Assembly: GCA_033764095.1 (NCBI GenBank)
Contig: JANRJF010000068.1
Location: forward strand, 8,882 to 72,881
DNA: 64,000 bases
Origin: JBDTMT01 sp033764095
Lineage (GTDB): Bacteria; Desulfobacterota; Binatia; HRBIN30; CADEER01
Reading direction: 5' to 3'
Position 1 is the first letter of the stretch. Every line of letters begins with the position of its first letter. Of this stretch, positions 43,908 to 53,428 are shown in pieces. Under the pieces are notes generated by a model that saw only the letters and a program-made list of their open reading frames with translations, did no database searches and was not told where the DNA came from. Both the position numbers and the translations under genes were made by a program.

Positions 43908-45063
43908 CGAGTTACAGGCGGCCGGTGAGCAGCGCCTGGCCGAATGGGGCGTGGCGACCGATGCGAGCGTCGCGGCCCTGATCGCCCTGCTGCACCGCGA
44001 TGCGAGCGCCGACGTCGCCATCGCGCACCGTCTCGGCGCCATCGCGAGCGCCGAGAGTGCCGCGGCGCTCGCGACACTCGAACGCGAAACCACCGACACA
44101 CAGCTGCGGCGCGAGGTGAAGCGCGCGCGTTATCGGCTGCAACAGCGGGGCGTCGAGGTGGCGGCGCCGGCGGCGCCCACGGCCCCGGCGCCGATCCTGG
44201 CGACCCCGATCGAAGGCTACCTCTCACCGCTCGACGGCCGCGGCGACCAACTGGTCTGGCTGGTGAAGCCGCAGCCGAGCGGCGCCTTGCACTTCTTCGC
44301 CGTGCTCAACGACCCCGACGGGCTGCGCGAGGTGGCGCTGCACGCGGTGACGCGCAAGGCGCTCAAGGCGTTGCGCGGCGAGTTGGAGCGTCGTCACGAG
44401 GTGCGCCTGGTGGCGGTCGACTGGCACTACGCCGACTTCCTCGTGCGCCGCGCCTTCGACTGGGCGCGCGCGCGCGACGCCCGCATGGATGGGGACTACC
44501 CGGCGCTGCGCGCCCAGTTCAGCCGCCAGCCGGCGCCGAGTGAGCGTCCGGGCACCAACCTGCCGGCGATCGACAACGCGGCGACCGATGATGCCGCCGC
44601 GCTCGCCGCGTCCGCCGAGATGCTCGGCGAGCCCGAAATGCGCACCTGGTTCCGGCCGCTGGAGGAGTTGCAGCCGTCGCTCGAAGAGATGTCGAGCGTA
44701 CGGGAGAGCCCGCTGGTGCTGAACGAGATGCAGCAGCAGGAGCGTTTCGAATCGATCATCCAGCGCGCCGTCGACGAGTTGTTCGGCGGCGCGCAGCGCG
44801 ACAGCTGGAGCCGTCGCTTCGCCGAGCAGGCGGTGTATTTCGCCGCCACCCGCCGGCCGGCGCGCGCCGCGCAGGCGTTGGCGGCGAGCGCCGCGCTGCA
44901 GCGCGGGGTCGCGGCGCACGAGGTGCCGGTCTGCGCCCAGATCGTGCGCGCCAGCCTGGCGATGTATTTCCAGATGGCGATGCAGCGCGAGCAGGAACGC
45001 CAGCAGTCCTCGTTGGTGATGACGCCGCAACAGGCGGCGGCGCAGCGCCGCCGTCCGCGCTGA
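43888..45063 (+). CDS. Uncharacterised protein with HEAT-like N-terminus
   Basis: A 391-residue, apparently cytoplasmic protein. Residues 20-90 read as HEAT-like helical pairs (VAALIALLHRDASADVAIAH), a Pro/Ala linker follows, then a mixed domain with VWLVKPQPSGALHFFAVLND and VAVDWHYADFLVRRA, and a helical C-terminus with QQQERFESIIQRAVDELFG. No family is recognised. It starts inside the end of the M23 peptidase gene (20-base overlap), so the two are probably one operon. Nothing shows catalysis; an adaptor role is possible. Confidence 0.7.
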   Translation: MRKPHPDELQAAGEQRLAEWGVATDASVAALIALLHRDASADVAIAHRLGAIASAESAAALATLERETTDTQLRREVKRARYRLQQRGVEVAAPAAPTAPAPILATPIEGYLSPLDGRGDQLVWLVKPQPSGALHFFAVLNDPDGLREVALHAVTRKALKALRGELERRHEVRLVAVDWHYADFLVRRAFDWARARDARMDGDYPALRAQFSRQPAPSERPGTNLPAIDNAATDDAAALAASAEMLGEPEMRTWFRPLEELQPSLEEMSSVRESPLVLNEMQQQERFESIIQRAVDELFGGAQRDSWSRRFAEQAVYFAATRRPARAAQALAASAALQRGVAAHEVPVCAQIVRASLAMYFQMAMQREQERQQSSLVMTPQQAAAQRRRPR

Positions 45064-45072
45064 CGCGCGGGC

Positions 45073-45813
45073 TCAGAGCGTGATCGTCAGCCCGTCGCTG
45101 GCGAGCTCTTCGGTGACCTCGTCGCGCCGCGCGTGCACTTCCCGCCCGAGGTGCGAGAGCACCAGGCGCTTGCAGCCGAAGCGCGCGCGCTGCGCGGCGA
45201 TGCGCGGGTAATCGAGGTGGAAGTCCACCCGCGTGTCGAAGAAACAGCATTCGCAGATGAACAGGTCGGTATCGCGCGATTGCGTCACCAGCGCCTCGGT
45301 CCAGCCGGTGTCGCCGGAGTAGAGGACCGTCTTGCCGGCGGTGGACAGCCGGTAGCCGAGCGACACCTCGACCGGTTGGTGCGGCACCGGAAACGAGACG
45401 AGGTCGATGTCCTTGATCGGCGTGCGGCCGTCGCCATTCAGCTCGACGTAGTCGATCGGGAAGGGGAGCGGACGCGCCGAGATGTCGCGATACATGGCGC
45501 GAAACAACTCCGGCACGCGCGCCGCGGTGCCCGGCGGGCCGGTGATCGTCAACGGCCGGCTGCGCGGCTCGTCGAAGATCCAGCTCAGCAGGAAGAACGG
45601 CAGGCCGGCGAAGTGGTCGCCGTGCAGATGGCTGAGGCAGATGGCGTCGATCGCCTCGATCGACACCCCGTCGCGGCGCATGGCCAGCAGTGCCGAGGGG
45701 CCGCAGTCGAGCATCACCGTCGCCGACGGCGCCTGGATCAGGTAGCTGGCGTGGCAGCGGGCGCGCGCGTTGAACGCGTCGCCCGTGCCGAGAAATCTCA
45801 CCGTCACGCTCAC
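45073..45813 (-). CDS. Metallo-beta-lactamase-fold hydrolase, RNase Z-like
   Basis: A 246-residue protein with the MBL zinc motif H-x-H-x-D-H in SHLHGDHFAG, a later Asp in YSGDTGWTE, and LVLSHLGREV near the end, where the usual His is present. The opening VTVRFLGTGDAF is typical of RNase Z/arylsulfatase-like members. Without the RNase Z exosite arm it is more likely a small-molecule or phosphodiester hydrolase. GTG 45813 is taken; a second GTG six bases on is equally possible. It is convergent with the HEAT-like gene. Confidence 0.85.
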   Translation of the reverse strand: MSVTVRFLGTGDAFNARARCHASYLIQAPSATVMLDCGPSALLAMRRDGVSIEAIDAICLSHLHGDHFAGLPFFLLSWIFDEPRSRPLTITGPPGTAARVPELFRAMYRDISARPLPFPIDYVELNGDGRTPIKDIDLVSFPVPHQPVEVSLGYRLSTAGKTVLYSGDTGWTEALVTQSRDTDLFICECCFFDTRVDFHLDYPRIAAQRARFGCKRLVLSHLGREVHARRDEVTEELASDGLTITL

Positions 45814-45866
45814 CGTCGCCTCGTGTCGCCCGCCTTATCGCGCCTCGCCGCGCACTTTGCCATGCC

Positions 45867-48800
45867 TCAGGCGCGCGGTCGCGCCAGGCGGTCGAGCTCG
45901 CGCAGCACCACCAGGACCGCCGGCAGGGTCGGCTGCGGCGTCGCCTTCAGGTCGCCGATCAGTCCGGCGATTCCATCCACCGCATCGCGCCGCGTCTCGC
46001 AGTACGCGGCGATGGCTGCCTCGACCGATGCCTCGTTGCGACGCTCCGCCAGGATCGCGCCGGTGATCAGGCGGCGCGACTCCAGCAGATCCTCCAACAG
46101 GCCGACGGCGGCGCGCGGCGCCCAGCGATCCTCGTCCCCGAGCGTCGACGGCATCATCTGCCGCAGCCAATCGAAGCCGAGCGCCGCGCCGAGGTGGAGG
46201 TAGGTCGCCGCGGCCATGTCCAACGGGACGCGCGCCGCGGCTGCCACCTGAGTGATCTCCAGCATCTCGTCGAGGCATGACAAGCGCACCAGGCGCTCGG
46301 CGAGCGGCTCGGCGATGCCGAGACCGCTCAGGCCGGTCACCTCGGCCGCGTGGGCCTCGCCGCGCACCGCCGGCAGCAGGGCGGGCCACAGACGGCCGAG
46401 CTCGTCGATCGCACCGCCGAAGGTCTGGCGCAGGGCGGCGAGCGGTTGGGCGCTCGGCACCCGGTCGACCAACCAAAGGGTGGCGCGCTCCAGACCGTCG
46501 GCGAGCAGGCGGGTGGCGCGCTGCGCTGCCGCATGGCTCAACCGCCCGTCGATGGCGTCGAGCTCGGCCTCCAGTGCGGCGCCGTCGCCAAGCAGCCGGG
46601 CGCCCACCCAAGCGTGCATCACGTCGAGCACGTCGTGCCCGCTGTCGCGCACGCTGCGCACCAGGAAGGTCATGCCCATGCCATCGACCAGGCGATGTGT
46701 CAGCTCCAGCGACACGATCTCGCGGCGCAACGCGTGGCGGCGCAGCGCGGCGGGGAACTGCGTCGCCAGGGCGCCAGGGAAATAGCCGATCAGAAGCGGC
46801 TCGAGCTCGGGATCGTCGACCAGCGACGACTGCAGCAGGCGACGGCGGAGATCGAGCTTGGTATGCGCCAGCAGCACCGCCAGCTCCGGCCGGGTGAGGC
46901 CGCGGTAGACGCCGCGCCGCAGCCGCAGCGCATCGCGCGACGGCAGCTGCGCGCGCGCGCGGTCGAGCCCGGCCTCGCCTTCCAGGATGGTGACCAGATC
47001 GCGGAACGCGGCGAGTTGGGTGCGCGAGCGCAGCTGGTCGGCGGACAGCGCGCGCGCCTGACGGCGGTTGTGTCCGAGCACCGCGTCGCACACCGGCTCG
47101 GCCAGCTCGGTCAGCACACGGGCGCGGGTGGCCGCGGTGAGCTCGCCCCCGGCGGCGAGCGGCTGCAGCGCGATCTTGATGTTCACCTCGTGGTCGGAGC
47201 AGTCGACTCCGGCCGAGTTGTCGATCGCGTCGGTGTTGATGTGGCCGCCGGCGAGTGCGTACTCGACGCGCGCTCGCTGGGTCAGGCCGAGGTTTCCGCC
47301 CTCGACCACCACCGTGGCGCGCAGCTCGCTGGCGTCGATGCGCACGCTGTCGTTGGCGGGATCCGCCACTGCCGCGTGCGTCTCGTCGCTCGCCTTGACG
47401 TAGGTGCCGATGCCGCCGTTCCACAGCAGGTCGACCGGCAGGCGCAGGATGGCCTGCACGATCGCGTCGCCGGAGGGGGCCGCCGCCTCGAGCCCGAGCA
47501 GGCGGCGCGCTTCGACGCTCAGCGGGATGGCCTTGGCGTCACGCGCGTAGGTCCCGCCGCCGGCGCTGAACGCCGCCGGGGCGTAGTCGGCCCAGCTCGA
47601 ACCGGGCAGGGCGAACAGCCGCTCGCGCTCTCGCGCCGCGCGCTCGGGATCGGGCGCCGGGTCGAGGAAGACATGGCGGTGGTCGAATGCCGCCACCAGC
47701 AGGATGCGGCGCGAGCGCAGCATCCCGTTGCCGAAGACGTCGCCGCTCATGTCGCCGATGCCGGCGACGCGCACCAGGTCGCGGTCGAGGTCGCGCTCCA
47801 GCTCGCGGAAGTGCTGGCGGGCGCACTCCCAGGCGCCGCGCGCGGTGATGCCGAGGCGCTTGTGGTCGTACCCGTGGCTGCCGCCCGAGGCGAAGGCATC
47901 GCCGAGCCAGTAGCCGCGCCGCTCGGCGAGCGCGTTGGCGCGGTCGGAGAATGCGGCGGTGCCCTTGTCGGCGGCGACGACGAGATAGGCGTCGTCACCG
48001 TCGTAGCGCAGCACTTCGGGCGGGTGGACGACCTGCCCGCGCTCGCGGCTGTCGGTGATCGACAGCAGCGCGTCGATGAAGGCGTCGTACGCCGCGCCGA
48101 CGCGCTCGCCGTCGGGCGTGTCGGCGCCGCCGCCGGTGAGCACGAAGCCACCCTTGGCGCCGACCGGGACGATGACGGCGTTCTTCATCACCTGGGTGCG
48201 CATCAAGGCCAGGATCTCGGCGCGGAAGTCGTCCGGCCGATCGCTGAAGCGGATGCCGCCGCGCGCCAACGGGCCGCTGCGCAGGTGCACCCCCTGCAGT
48301 CCGACGCCGTGCACCCAGACCTCGATCGCCGGGCGCGGGGCCGGCAGGTGGGGCAGCCGTGTCGCGTCCAGCTTGAGCGCCAGCGGTGCGCCGGGCGCGC
48401 TGCTGTAGGCGTTGGTGCGCACGGTCGCGGCGACCGCCGCGCCCAGGGCGCGCAACGGGCGATCGTGTCGCAGGCTGGCGACCGCCGCCAGCCGCTCCCG
48501 AAAGGTCTGCTCGGCGGCGGCGACCGGACCCTTCAGGCGGTCGGGCGGCGCCAACGTCGACGCGGCGGGGTCGAAGCGAGCGGCAAACCACGCCGCCAGC
48601 GCCGCGGCGCAGGACGGAGCGGCGAGCAGCGCTGCGCGCACCGCCTGCCGCGAGGCGAGCCCGGTCTGGTGCGTGTGATCGACATAGGCGCGCAGGACGC
48701 GTACCGCCCGCCAGTCGAGCCCGGCGGACAGGATGAGGGCGTTGAGCGCGTCGTCGATCGCCAACCCGGTGCGCATCGCGTGCAGCGCCGCGATCAGCGG

Positions 48801-50714
48801 CGGCCCGACGCGATCGGCGTCGACCACGTCGGGCACGGCATCGACGCTGAACGTGTGGCGGCTGATGCGTCCCTCGGGCAGCACCAGCTCGACGATCTCC
48901 TGGCCGAGCACGCGCAAGCCGAGGTGCTCGAGCGTCGGGACGAAATCGCTCAGCGCCAGCGTGGCGTCGCGCAGGAACAGTCGGAGGGCGAGCGCAGCGC
49001 CGTCGCGTCCGGGCAGCAACTCGATCTGCTCGCGGCCGCTGGCGAGCAGCGCCTCGATACAGCGCACGTCACCGGCCGCGGCGCCCGGATCGGTCGCCGC
49101 CTTGTAGGCCGGCGACAGGGCGCGCCCGTAGCGCGATGCCAGCCGCTCCGCCTCGCCGCGCGAGGCCTCGGCGGCGAGCGCGTCGCGCAGGCCCTCGTCC
49201 CAGGTCTGCAGCAAGTCGCCGAGCGCCTCGCGCAGCGTCTCGACCGGGGGGGCGGCGAGGCGATCGGGAGCGACCACCGCGTGGTAGTGCAACCGCGCCA
49301 CCGGTCGCTCGTCGAGCGCGAGCTCTTCGAGCAGCAGTGGGCCGTCGAGAACGCGCGCCACTGCCGCGCTGACCCGCGCATGCAGCGCGGTCGAGAAGCG
49401 CGCGCGCGGCACGATGACCAGCGCAAACAGGCCGCGCCCGTGCGCGTCGGCGTGCAGTCGGACGTCCGGTTGGGCGGTGCCCTCGGCGCGCCGGATGGCA
49501 CGCAGCGTCTCCTGCACGTCGTCGAGGCGGCAGGCGAGGAGCAGCTCGCGCGGCAGGCTGTCGAACAGCGCGCGCAGCTCGCGCCAGTCGTGCGACCCCT
49601 CCAGCGCTCCCTCGCGCGCCAGGATGGCGGCGAGCCGGCGGCGCAGCAGCGGCGTCTCACTCGCCGGCTCGGCCTTGGCCTGGGTGGTGAACAGGCCGAG
49701 GAACCGCTGCGCACCGACCACCTGTCCGTCGCCGTCGACCTCCTTGATCGCCAGGTCGTCCATCGGCGCGCTGCGATAGACCGGGCTGCGCGCGGTGGTG
49801 CGGGAGACGCTGAGCAGCGGGGGACGGTCGATCCGATCGACGAGCGGCGGCGGGAGCGCGACTGGCGCCGCCCAGCGCGAGCGCTCGGGGTCGCGCAGCA
49901 GGCCGAGGCCGCTGTCGGCCCGGACGGCGGCGAGCCGCTCGCCCGGCGTGTCGCGCAGCGCGTACTCGCGATAGCCGAGCAGCACGAAGCGCTCGTCCTC
50001 CAGCTGCTCGAGCCAGGCGGCGATCTCCTCGCGCTCGTCGTCCCAGGGCGGTGGCAGCGCGCTGGCGCGCAGCCGCGCCACCGTGCCGGCCAGCCGCTCG
50101 CGCAACGCGGCGTGGTCGCCGGTGACCAGGATGAGCGCTTCCAGATGATCGGCGAGCTGCCGCTGCCAGCGCGCGTCGGCGGGCAGGTTGGCAGCCTCGA
50201 CGTGGACGAACGACTCGCGCGTCCCCTCGTCGTCGGCGGCGGCGAGCTGCGTCAGCGAGCCGTCGCTGCCGCGGCCGACGCCGAACTGCGGATGCAACAG
50301 GCGCTTCACCTCGCCGCCATTCGCTTCCAGCAGCGCGGTGATGGTGTCGACGATGAAGGGCCGATCGTCGAGCACCGTCTCGATCACCGTCACCGGCGCC
50401 GTCCAGCCGTCGCGGTCGGTGAGCGGCGTGAAGACGCGCAGCGCCAGCGGCCCGCGCGCGCGGGTGCGGAAGAAGCTGAAGGCGCCACCGGCCATCGCCG
50501 CCAGCGCGCCGCTGTCCGGCGCGGCGTCGAGCGGCGGCTGCGCATGCGCGAAGAGCGCGCTCGCGAAGCGGTCGAGCAGCGCATGATCCTCGGTCGGAAA
50601 ACGCTGGCGCAGGAGGGCGAGGACCGCCGACAGGCCGCCTGTCTCGGGTGCCGGAGTCGGCCGCTCCTGGCGGCGCTCCATCAACTGCGCGATGGCCTTT
50701 TGCAGCTGCGCCAT
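45867..50714 (-). CDS. Large NAD-dependent glutamate dehydrogenase
   Basis: At 1615 residues this matches the large bacterial NAD-GDH class (about 1600), which deaminates glutamate to 2-oxoglutarate. A long regulatory N-terminal half is followed by the catalytic part with VGAKGGFVL near residue 853, GDMSGDVFGNGML near 986 and LWNGGIGTYVK near 1100. The length and order agree with the family; no frameshift is seen. The ATG at 50714 lies 27 bases after the acetyltransferase stop in the same direction, with a pyrimidine-rich upstream and no clear ribosome site, so coupling to that gene is possible. Confidence 0.95.
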   Translation of the reverse strand: MAQLQKAIAQLMERRQERPTPAPETGGLSAVLALLRQRFPTEDHALLDRFASALFAHAQPPLDAAPDSGALAAMAGGAFSFFRTRARGPLALRVFTPLTDRDGWTAPVTVIETVLDDRPFIVDTITALLEANGGEVKRLLHPQFGVGRGSDGSLTQLAAADDEGTRESFVHVEAANLPADARWQRQLADHLEALILVTGDHAALRERLAGTVARLRASALPPPWDDEREEIAAWLEQLEDERFVLLGYREYALRDTPGERLAAVRADSGLGLLRDPERSRWAAPVALPPPLVDRIDRPPLLSVSRTTARSPVYRSAPMDDLAIKEVDGDGQVVGAQRFLGLFTTQAKAEPASETPLLRRRLAAILAREGALEGSHDWRELRALFDSLPRELLLACRLDDVQETLRAIRRAEGTAQPDVRLHADAHGRGLFALVIVPRARFSTALHARVSAAVARVLDGPLLLEELALDERPVARLHYHAVVAPDRLAAPPVETLREALGDLLQTWDEGLRDALAAEASRGEAERLASRYGRALSPAYKAATDPGAAAGDVRCIEALLASGREQIELLPGRDGAALALRLFLRDATLALSDFVPTLEHLGLRVLGQEIVELVLPEGRISRHTFSVDAVPDVVDADRVGPPLIAALHAMRTGLAIDDALNALILSAGLDWRAVRVLRAYVDHTHQTGLASRQAVRAALLAAPSCAAALAAWFAARFDPAASTLAPPDRLKGPVAAAEQTFRERLAAVASLRHDRPLRALGAAVAATVRTNAYSSAPGAPLALKLDATRLPHLPAPRPAIEVWVHGVGLQGVHLRSGPLARGGIRFSDRPDDFRAEILALMRTQVMKNAVIVPVGAKGGFVLTGGGADTPDGERVGAAYDAFIDALLSITDSRERGQVVHPPEVLRYDGDDAYLVVAADKGTAAFSDRANALAERRGYWLGDAFASGGSHGYDHKRLGITARGAWECARQHFRELERDLDRDLVRVAGIGDMSGDVFGNGMLRSRRILLVAAFDHRHVFLDPAPDPERAARERERLFALPGSSWADYAPAAFSAGGGTYARDAKAIPLSVEARRLLGLEAAAPSGDAIVQAILRLPVDLLWNGGIGTYVKASDETHAAVADPANDSVRIDASELRATVVVEGGNLGLTQRARVEYALAGGHINTDAIDNSAGVDCSDHEVNIKIALQPLAAGGELTAATRARVLTELAEPVCDAVLGHNRRQARALSADQLRSRTQLAAFRDLVTILEGEAGLDRARAQLPSRDALRLRRGVYRGLTRPELAVLLAHTKLDLRRRLLQSSLVDDPELEPLLIGYFPGALATQFPAALRRHALRREIVSLELTHRLVDGMGMTFLVRSVRDSGHDVLDVMHAWVGARLLGDGAALEAELDAIDGRLSHAAAQRATRLLADGLERATLWLVDRVPSAQPLAALRQTFGGAIDELGRLWPALLPAVRGEAHAAEVTGLSGLGIAEPLAERLVRLSCLDEMLEITQVAAAARVPLDMAAATYLHLGAALGFDWLRQMMPSTLGDEDRWAPRAAVGLLEDLLESRRLITGAILAERRNEASVEAAIAAYCETRRDAVDGIAGLIGDLKATPQPTLPAVLVVLRELDRLARPRA

Positions 50715-50741
50715 TGTGGGGGAGGAAACCCGGCCGGCGCC

Positions 50742-51191
50742 TTAGTCGGCGGCCGGCGGCAGGTCAAACTGTACCCGCTCTCCGCCGGTATGCCAGCCGA
50801 GCGCGGTGAAGAACGGGCGTGCGCCCTCCGCTGAGCGGCGCGTCGCCAACTGCTGACAGCCGCGTCGCCGCGCGCGCGCGATCGCCGCGTTGGCGAGCGC
50901 GCGGCCAACGCCCAGGCGCCGCCTCTGCGGGTGGACGACCAGCAGCTCCAGCATCGCCTGGGGCGCGGCGAGCAGGTGACGCGCGTAGGTGACGTGCACG
51001 ACGCCGCACACGGCGTCGTCGATGCTGGCGAGGTAGAGGTCGGCGCCGAGGTCGGCGACCAGGCGCCGGAAGCGGCTGCGCAACGCGCGGTCGTCGGCGC
51101 GCACGGCCAGCTCGGCCGCCGCGAGCAGGCCGGTGAGCGCCTCGAAGTCGGTCCGGCGGACCCGGCGCAGGCGGATGGGCCGAGACCGCAT
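50742..51191 (-). CDS. GNAT-family N-acetyltransferase
   Basis: A 149-residue acetyltransferase. The acetyl-CoA binding motif is VVHPQRRRLGVGRALANAAI, after a VCGVVHVTY strand, and it ends with a FFTALGWHTG stretch, the usual GNAT C-terminus. Its substrate is unknown. It sits directly upstream of the glutamate dehydrogenase gene (27 bases) on the same strand, and may acetylate a protein or small molecule connected with that pathway, but this is only positional inference. The ATG at 51191 diverges from the RNA methyltransferase. Confidence 0.85.
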   Translation of the reverse strand: MRSRPIRLRRVRRTDFEALTGLLAAAELAVRADDRALRSRFRRLVADLGADLYLASIDDAVCGVVHVTYARHLLAAPQAMLELLVVHPQRRRLGVGRALANAAIARARRRGCQQLATRRSAEGARPFFTALGWHTGGERVQFDLPPAAD

Positions 51192-51275
51192 GGTCGTCCT
51201 GCATAGCACAGCCGCCTGAATGGGCCACGCGAGATTGAGTGAGTTGGCGGGTCGGACATGCTCTAGTCGCCGGCA

Positions 51276-52634
51276 ATGGAGTCGGAACCGGAGCACGGCG
51301 AGCCGCTGCAGGTCACCACCGGCGAGATGGCCTACGGGCCGCATGCCGTGGCGCGCCACGACGGCAAGGTGCTGTTCGTGCGCGGAGCGGCGCCGCACGA
51401 GGCTCTCGAGGTGGTGGTGCGGGAGTCGCACGAGCGCTTCGCCTTCGCCGAGGTGACGCGGGTGCTGCACGCGTCGCCGCTGCGCCGTCAGCCGCCCTGT
51501 CCACTGCTGCCGCGCTGCGGCGGGTGTCCCTGGCAGCACCTCGAGTACGCGGCGCAGCTGGCGGCCAAGCAGAGCATCGTGCGCGAGCAGTTGCGTCGCC
51601 TGGCCGGCCTGGACGTCGAGGTCGCCCCGGTGCTGCCCTCGCCGCGCGAGTACGGCTATCGCCGGCGCATCAAGCTGCGCGTCGACCATGGGGTGGTGGG
51701 CTTTCACGCCGCCGCGTCGCACACGCTGGTCGAGGTCGCCCACTGCCTGCTCGCCGAGCCGCAGGTGGACGCGGCGATTCCGTCCGCCGTTGCGCTGGCT
51801 GCGGCGCTGCCCGGGATACGGCGCATCGAGCTCAGCGGCGGCGGCGCCGGCGGGCGCGTCGTCGCGGCGGGCGAAGTGGAGGGGGCGCTGCGCGACGCCG
51901 ACGCGGCGCGCGCGCAGGCGTGGCTCGCCGCCCATCCGGGGATCGCCGGCCTGGCGCTGCGCGGCCGCGGCTGGGCGCGCGCCTGGGGCGACGTCGAGGT
52001 CGCGGCCGACCCGGAGGATGGCACCGCCCTGCGCGTGCGCGCGCCGGGCTTCACGCAGGTCAATACCGACGCCAACCGGCTGCTGGTCGATGCGGTGATC
52101 CGGGCGGTGGCACCGCGTCCGCAGCTGCGCGTCCTCGATCTGTATGCCGGCGCCGGCAATCTGTCGCTGCCGTTGCGCCGGCGGGGGGCACTGGTGACGG
52201 CGGTCGAGCAGGAAAGCCGTGCCGCCGCCGACGCGCGCGACAATGCCGCGCGCACGCCGGGCCCGCGACTCACCGTGCTCACCGAGCCGGCCGAACACGC
52301 CGTCGCCCGGCTGGCCGCCGCGGGCGAGCGCTTCGACGTCGTCCTCCTCGACCCGCCGCGCGCCGGTGCCGCCGCCTGTCTGGCGGGGCTGCTGCGGCTG
52401 CGCGCACCGCGCCTGGTGTACGTTTCCTGCGACCCGGCGACGCTGGCGCGCGACCTGAAGCGCCTGCGCGCGGCCTATCGGATCGCCCATGTGCAGCCGA
52501 TCGATCTGTTTCCGCACACGTATCACGTCGAGACGGTGGTGCAGGCAACACTGTCTTGCGACCCCCCACCCCCCGGTGTATCGTCCGCGCCGCGTCATGA
52601 GTCGACTGCTCCGCCGCGTCGCCGCCGGTCCTGA
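51276..52634 (+). CDS. RNA (uracil-5) methyltransferase, RumA/TrmA family
   Basis: A 452-residue SAM-dependent methyltransferase. Visible parts are an N-terminal TRAM-like domain, a [4Fe-4S] site C-x5-C-x2-C in CPLLPRCGGC, the SAM motif DLYAGAGNLSLPL, DPPRAG, and the catalytic Cys in VYVSCDPATLARD with the usual end PHTYHVETVV. The Fe-S ligands point to the RlmD/RlmC-type rRNA enzymes, though the exact site cannot be told. The last 29 residues (after VVQATL) are Pro/Arg-rich and beyond the family norm, perhaps an extension. Confidence 0.88.
   Translation: MESEPEHGEPLQVTTGEMAYGPHAVARHDGKVLFVRGAAPHEALEVVVRESHERFAFAEVTRVLHASPLRRQPPCPLLPRCGGCPWQHLEYAAQLAAKQSIVREQLRRLAGLDVEVAPVLPSPREYGYRRRIKLRVDHGVVGFHAAASHTLVEVAHCLLAEPQVDAAIPSAVALAAALPGIRRIELSGGGAGGRVVAAGEVEGALRDADAARAQAWLAAHPGIAGLALRGRGWARAWGDVEVAADPEDGTALRVRAPGFTQVNTDANRLLVDAVIRAVAPRPQLRVLDLYAGAGNLSLPLRRRGALVTAVEQESRAAADARDNAARTPGPRLTVLTEPAEHAVARLAAAGERFDVVLLDPPRAGAAACLAGLLRLRAPRLVYVSCDPATLARDLKRLRAAYRIAHVQPIDLFPHTYHVETVVQATLSCDPPPPGVSSAPRHESTAPPRRRRS
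52556..52584 (+). promoter_or_regulatory. Weak promoter candidate before the 81-residue gene
   Basis: TTGCGA (52556-52561) and TATCGT (52579-52584) are 17 bases apart inside the end of the methyltransferase gene. Each box matches the consensus at four of six positions. Confidence 0.25.
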
Positions 52635-52665
52635 CGCAGATGCGCGTGCAGAGGTGTGAGACCTG

Positions 52666-52911
52666 ATGGCCAAGCCGCCGAAGTCGCTTGCCCCGAAAAT
52701 CACCATCATTCCGGGGCGCGGGGTCTCACAGACCATCAACTATCTGCTCAAGGATCGCGACGAGCTCGACTGGCTGGTGGCCGTCGGGCGGAACAAGGAA
52801 GGCGAGATCTTCTTCTACGACACCGGCGGCGACATCATCGAGGACCTCGGGACGCTGGAGTACCTGAAGGAACGCATCGCCCGGGCGCACTTCGGCGACG
52901 AGCCGGAGTGA
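52666..52911 (+). CDS. 81-residue soluble protein, unknown
   Basis: A small, mixed alpha/beta protein with normal coding composition and no membrane segment (PKITIIPGRGVSQTINYLLK, then EIFFYDTGGDIIEDLG). No family is recognised. AGAGGTG lies before the ATG at 52666, about 10-15 bases away. The gene follows the methyltransferase by 31 bases and precedes a second small gene. Confidence 0.65.
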   Translation: MAKPPKSLAPKITIIPGRGVSQTINYLLKDRDELDWLVAVGRNKEGEIFFYDTGGDIIEDLGTLEYLKERIARAHFGDEPE

Positions 52912-52962
52912 CGCATGGCGTCGCCGGCGCCGAGCAACTGGCGCAGCGACCGGCATTTTGGT

Positions 52963-52978
52963 CGTCACGATGGTGACG
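52963..52978 (+). terminator. Possible short terminator hairpin
   Basis: CGTCAC (52963-52968) pairs with GTGACG (52973-52978) across GATG, 50 bases after the 81-residue gene. The 172-base gap up to 53084 otherwise holds only the ribosome site of the next gene. Confidence 0.3.
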
Positions 52979-53083
52979 CCGACACGTCACTCGCGAGGTC
53001 GGGTGTCGTGGAAAGCGCCGGGTGGTCGCGGGCACGGTCTTGGCTAACACCCTCCCCAGTCCTGGCTGGACGGGAGGTGGTGC

Positions 53084-53404
53084 ATGGAAGATCTGCGCAA
53101 ACAGGCGAACGACCTGCTGGTGTTCTACGGTAAGATGCAGAACCGGCTGTCGCAGGCCGGGGTGACCGACACCGGTTCGCTGGTCACCATGTTCAAGCAG
53201 CTCGAGCGCGGGCTCGAGGCGGTCTCGCTCGACGACCTCGACCCGGCGATCCAGGAAGTGACCCGCCTAGTGGATTCGCTCAACCGCATGCAGGGCGACC
53301 TGCAGGTCCTCAAGGACCTGAAGATGCGCGTCGAGAAGACCAAGGCGGCGATCGGCGCGCGACCCGAGGACCAGCCGGCCGGCAACGGACGTCGCGCCGC
53401 CTGA
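53084..53404 (+). CDS. 106-residue helical/coiled-coil protein, unknown
   Basis: MEDLRKQANDLLVFYGKMQN and on is almost wholly helical, with a likely coiled coil over residues 60-90 (heptad-like LVDSLNRMQGDLQVLKDLKM), then a polar Gly/Arg tail. No signal peptide and no family recognised. GGGAGG is 7 bases before the ATG at 53084, which makes a real gene likely. It may oligomerise or act as an adaptor. Confidence 0.65.
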   Translation: MEDLRKQANDLLVFYGKMQNRLSQAGVTDTGSLVTMFKQLERGLEAVSLDDLDPAIQEVTRLVDSLNRMQGDLQVLKDLKMRVEKTKAAIGARPEDQPAGNGRRAA

Positions 53405-53428
53405 GCGACGCGACGTCGGGCTCGCCGT

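Noticed and set aside
46350..50834. A 1494-codon open frame antisense to the glutamate dehydrogenase gene
   Set aside because: High GC with codon bias removes stops from the opposite strand. The product is Arg/Gln/Ala-rich with no domain, and the sense gene has clear family motifs. Reports of meaningful ORFs antisense to NAD-GDH genes are generally thought to be such artefacts.
52915..53133. 72-codon frame between the two small genes
   Set aside because: It overlaps the better supported 53084 start and its ribosome site in another frame, and its composition is not protein-like.
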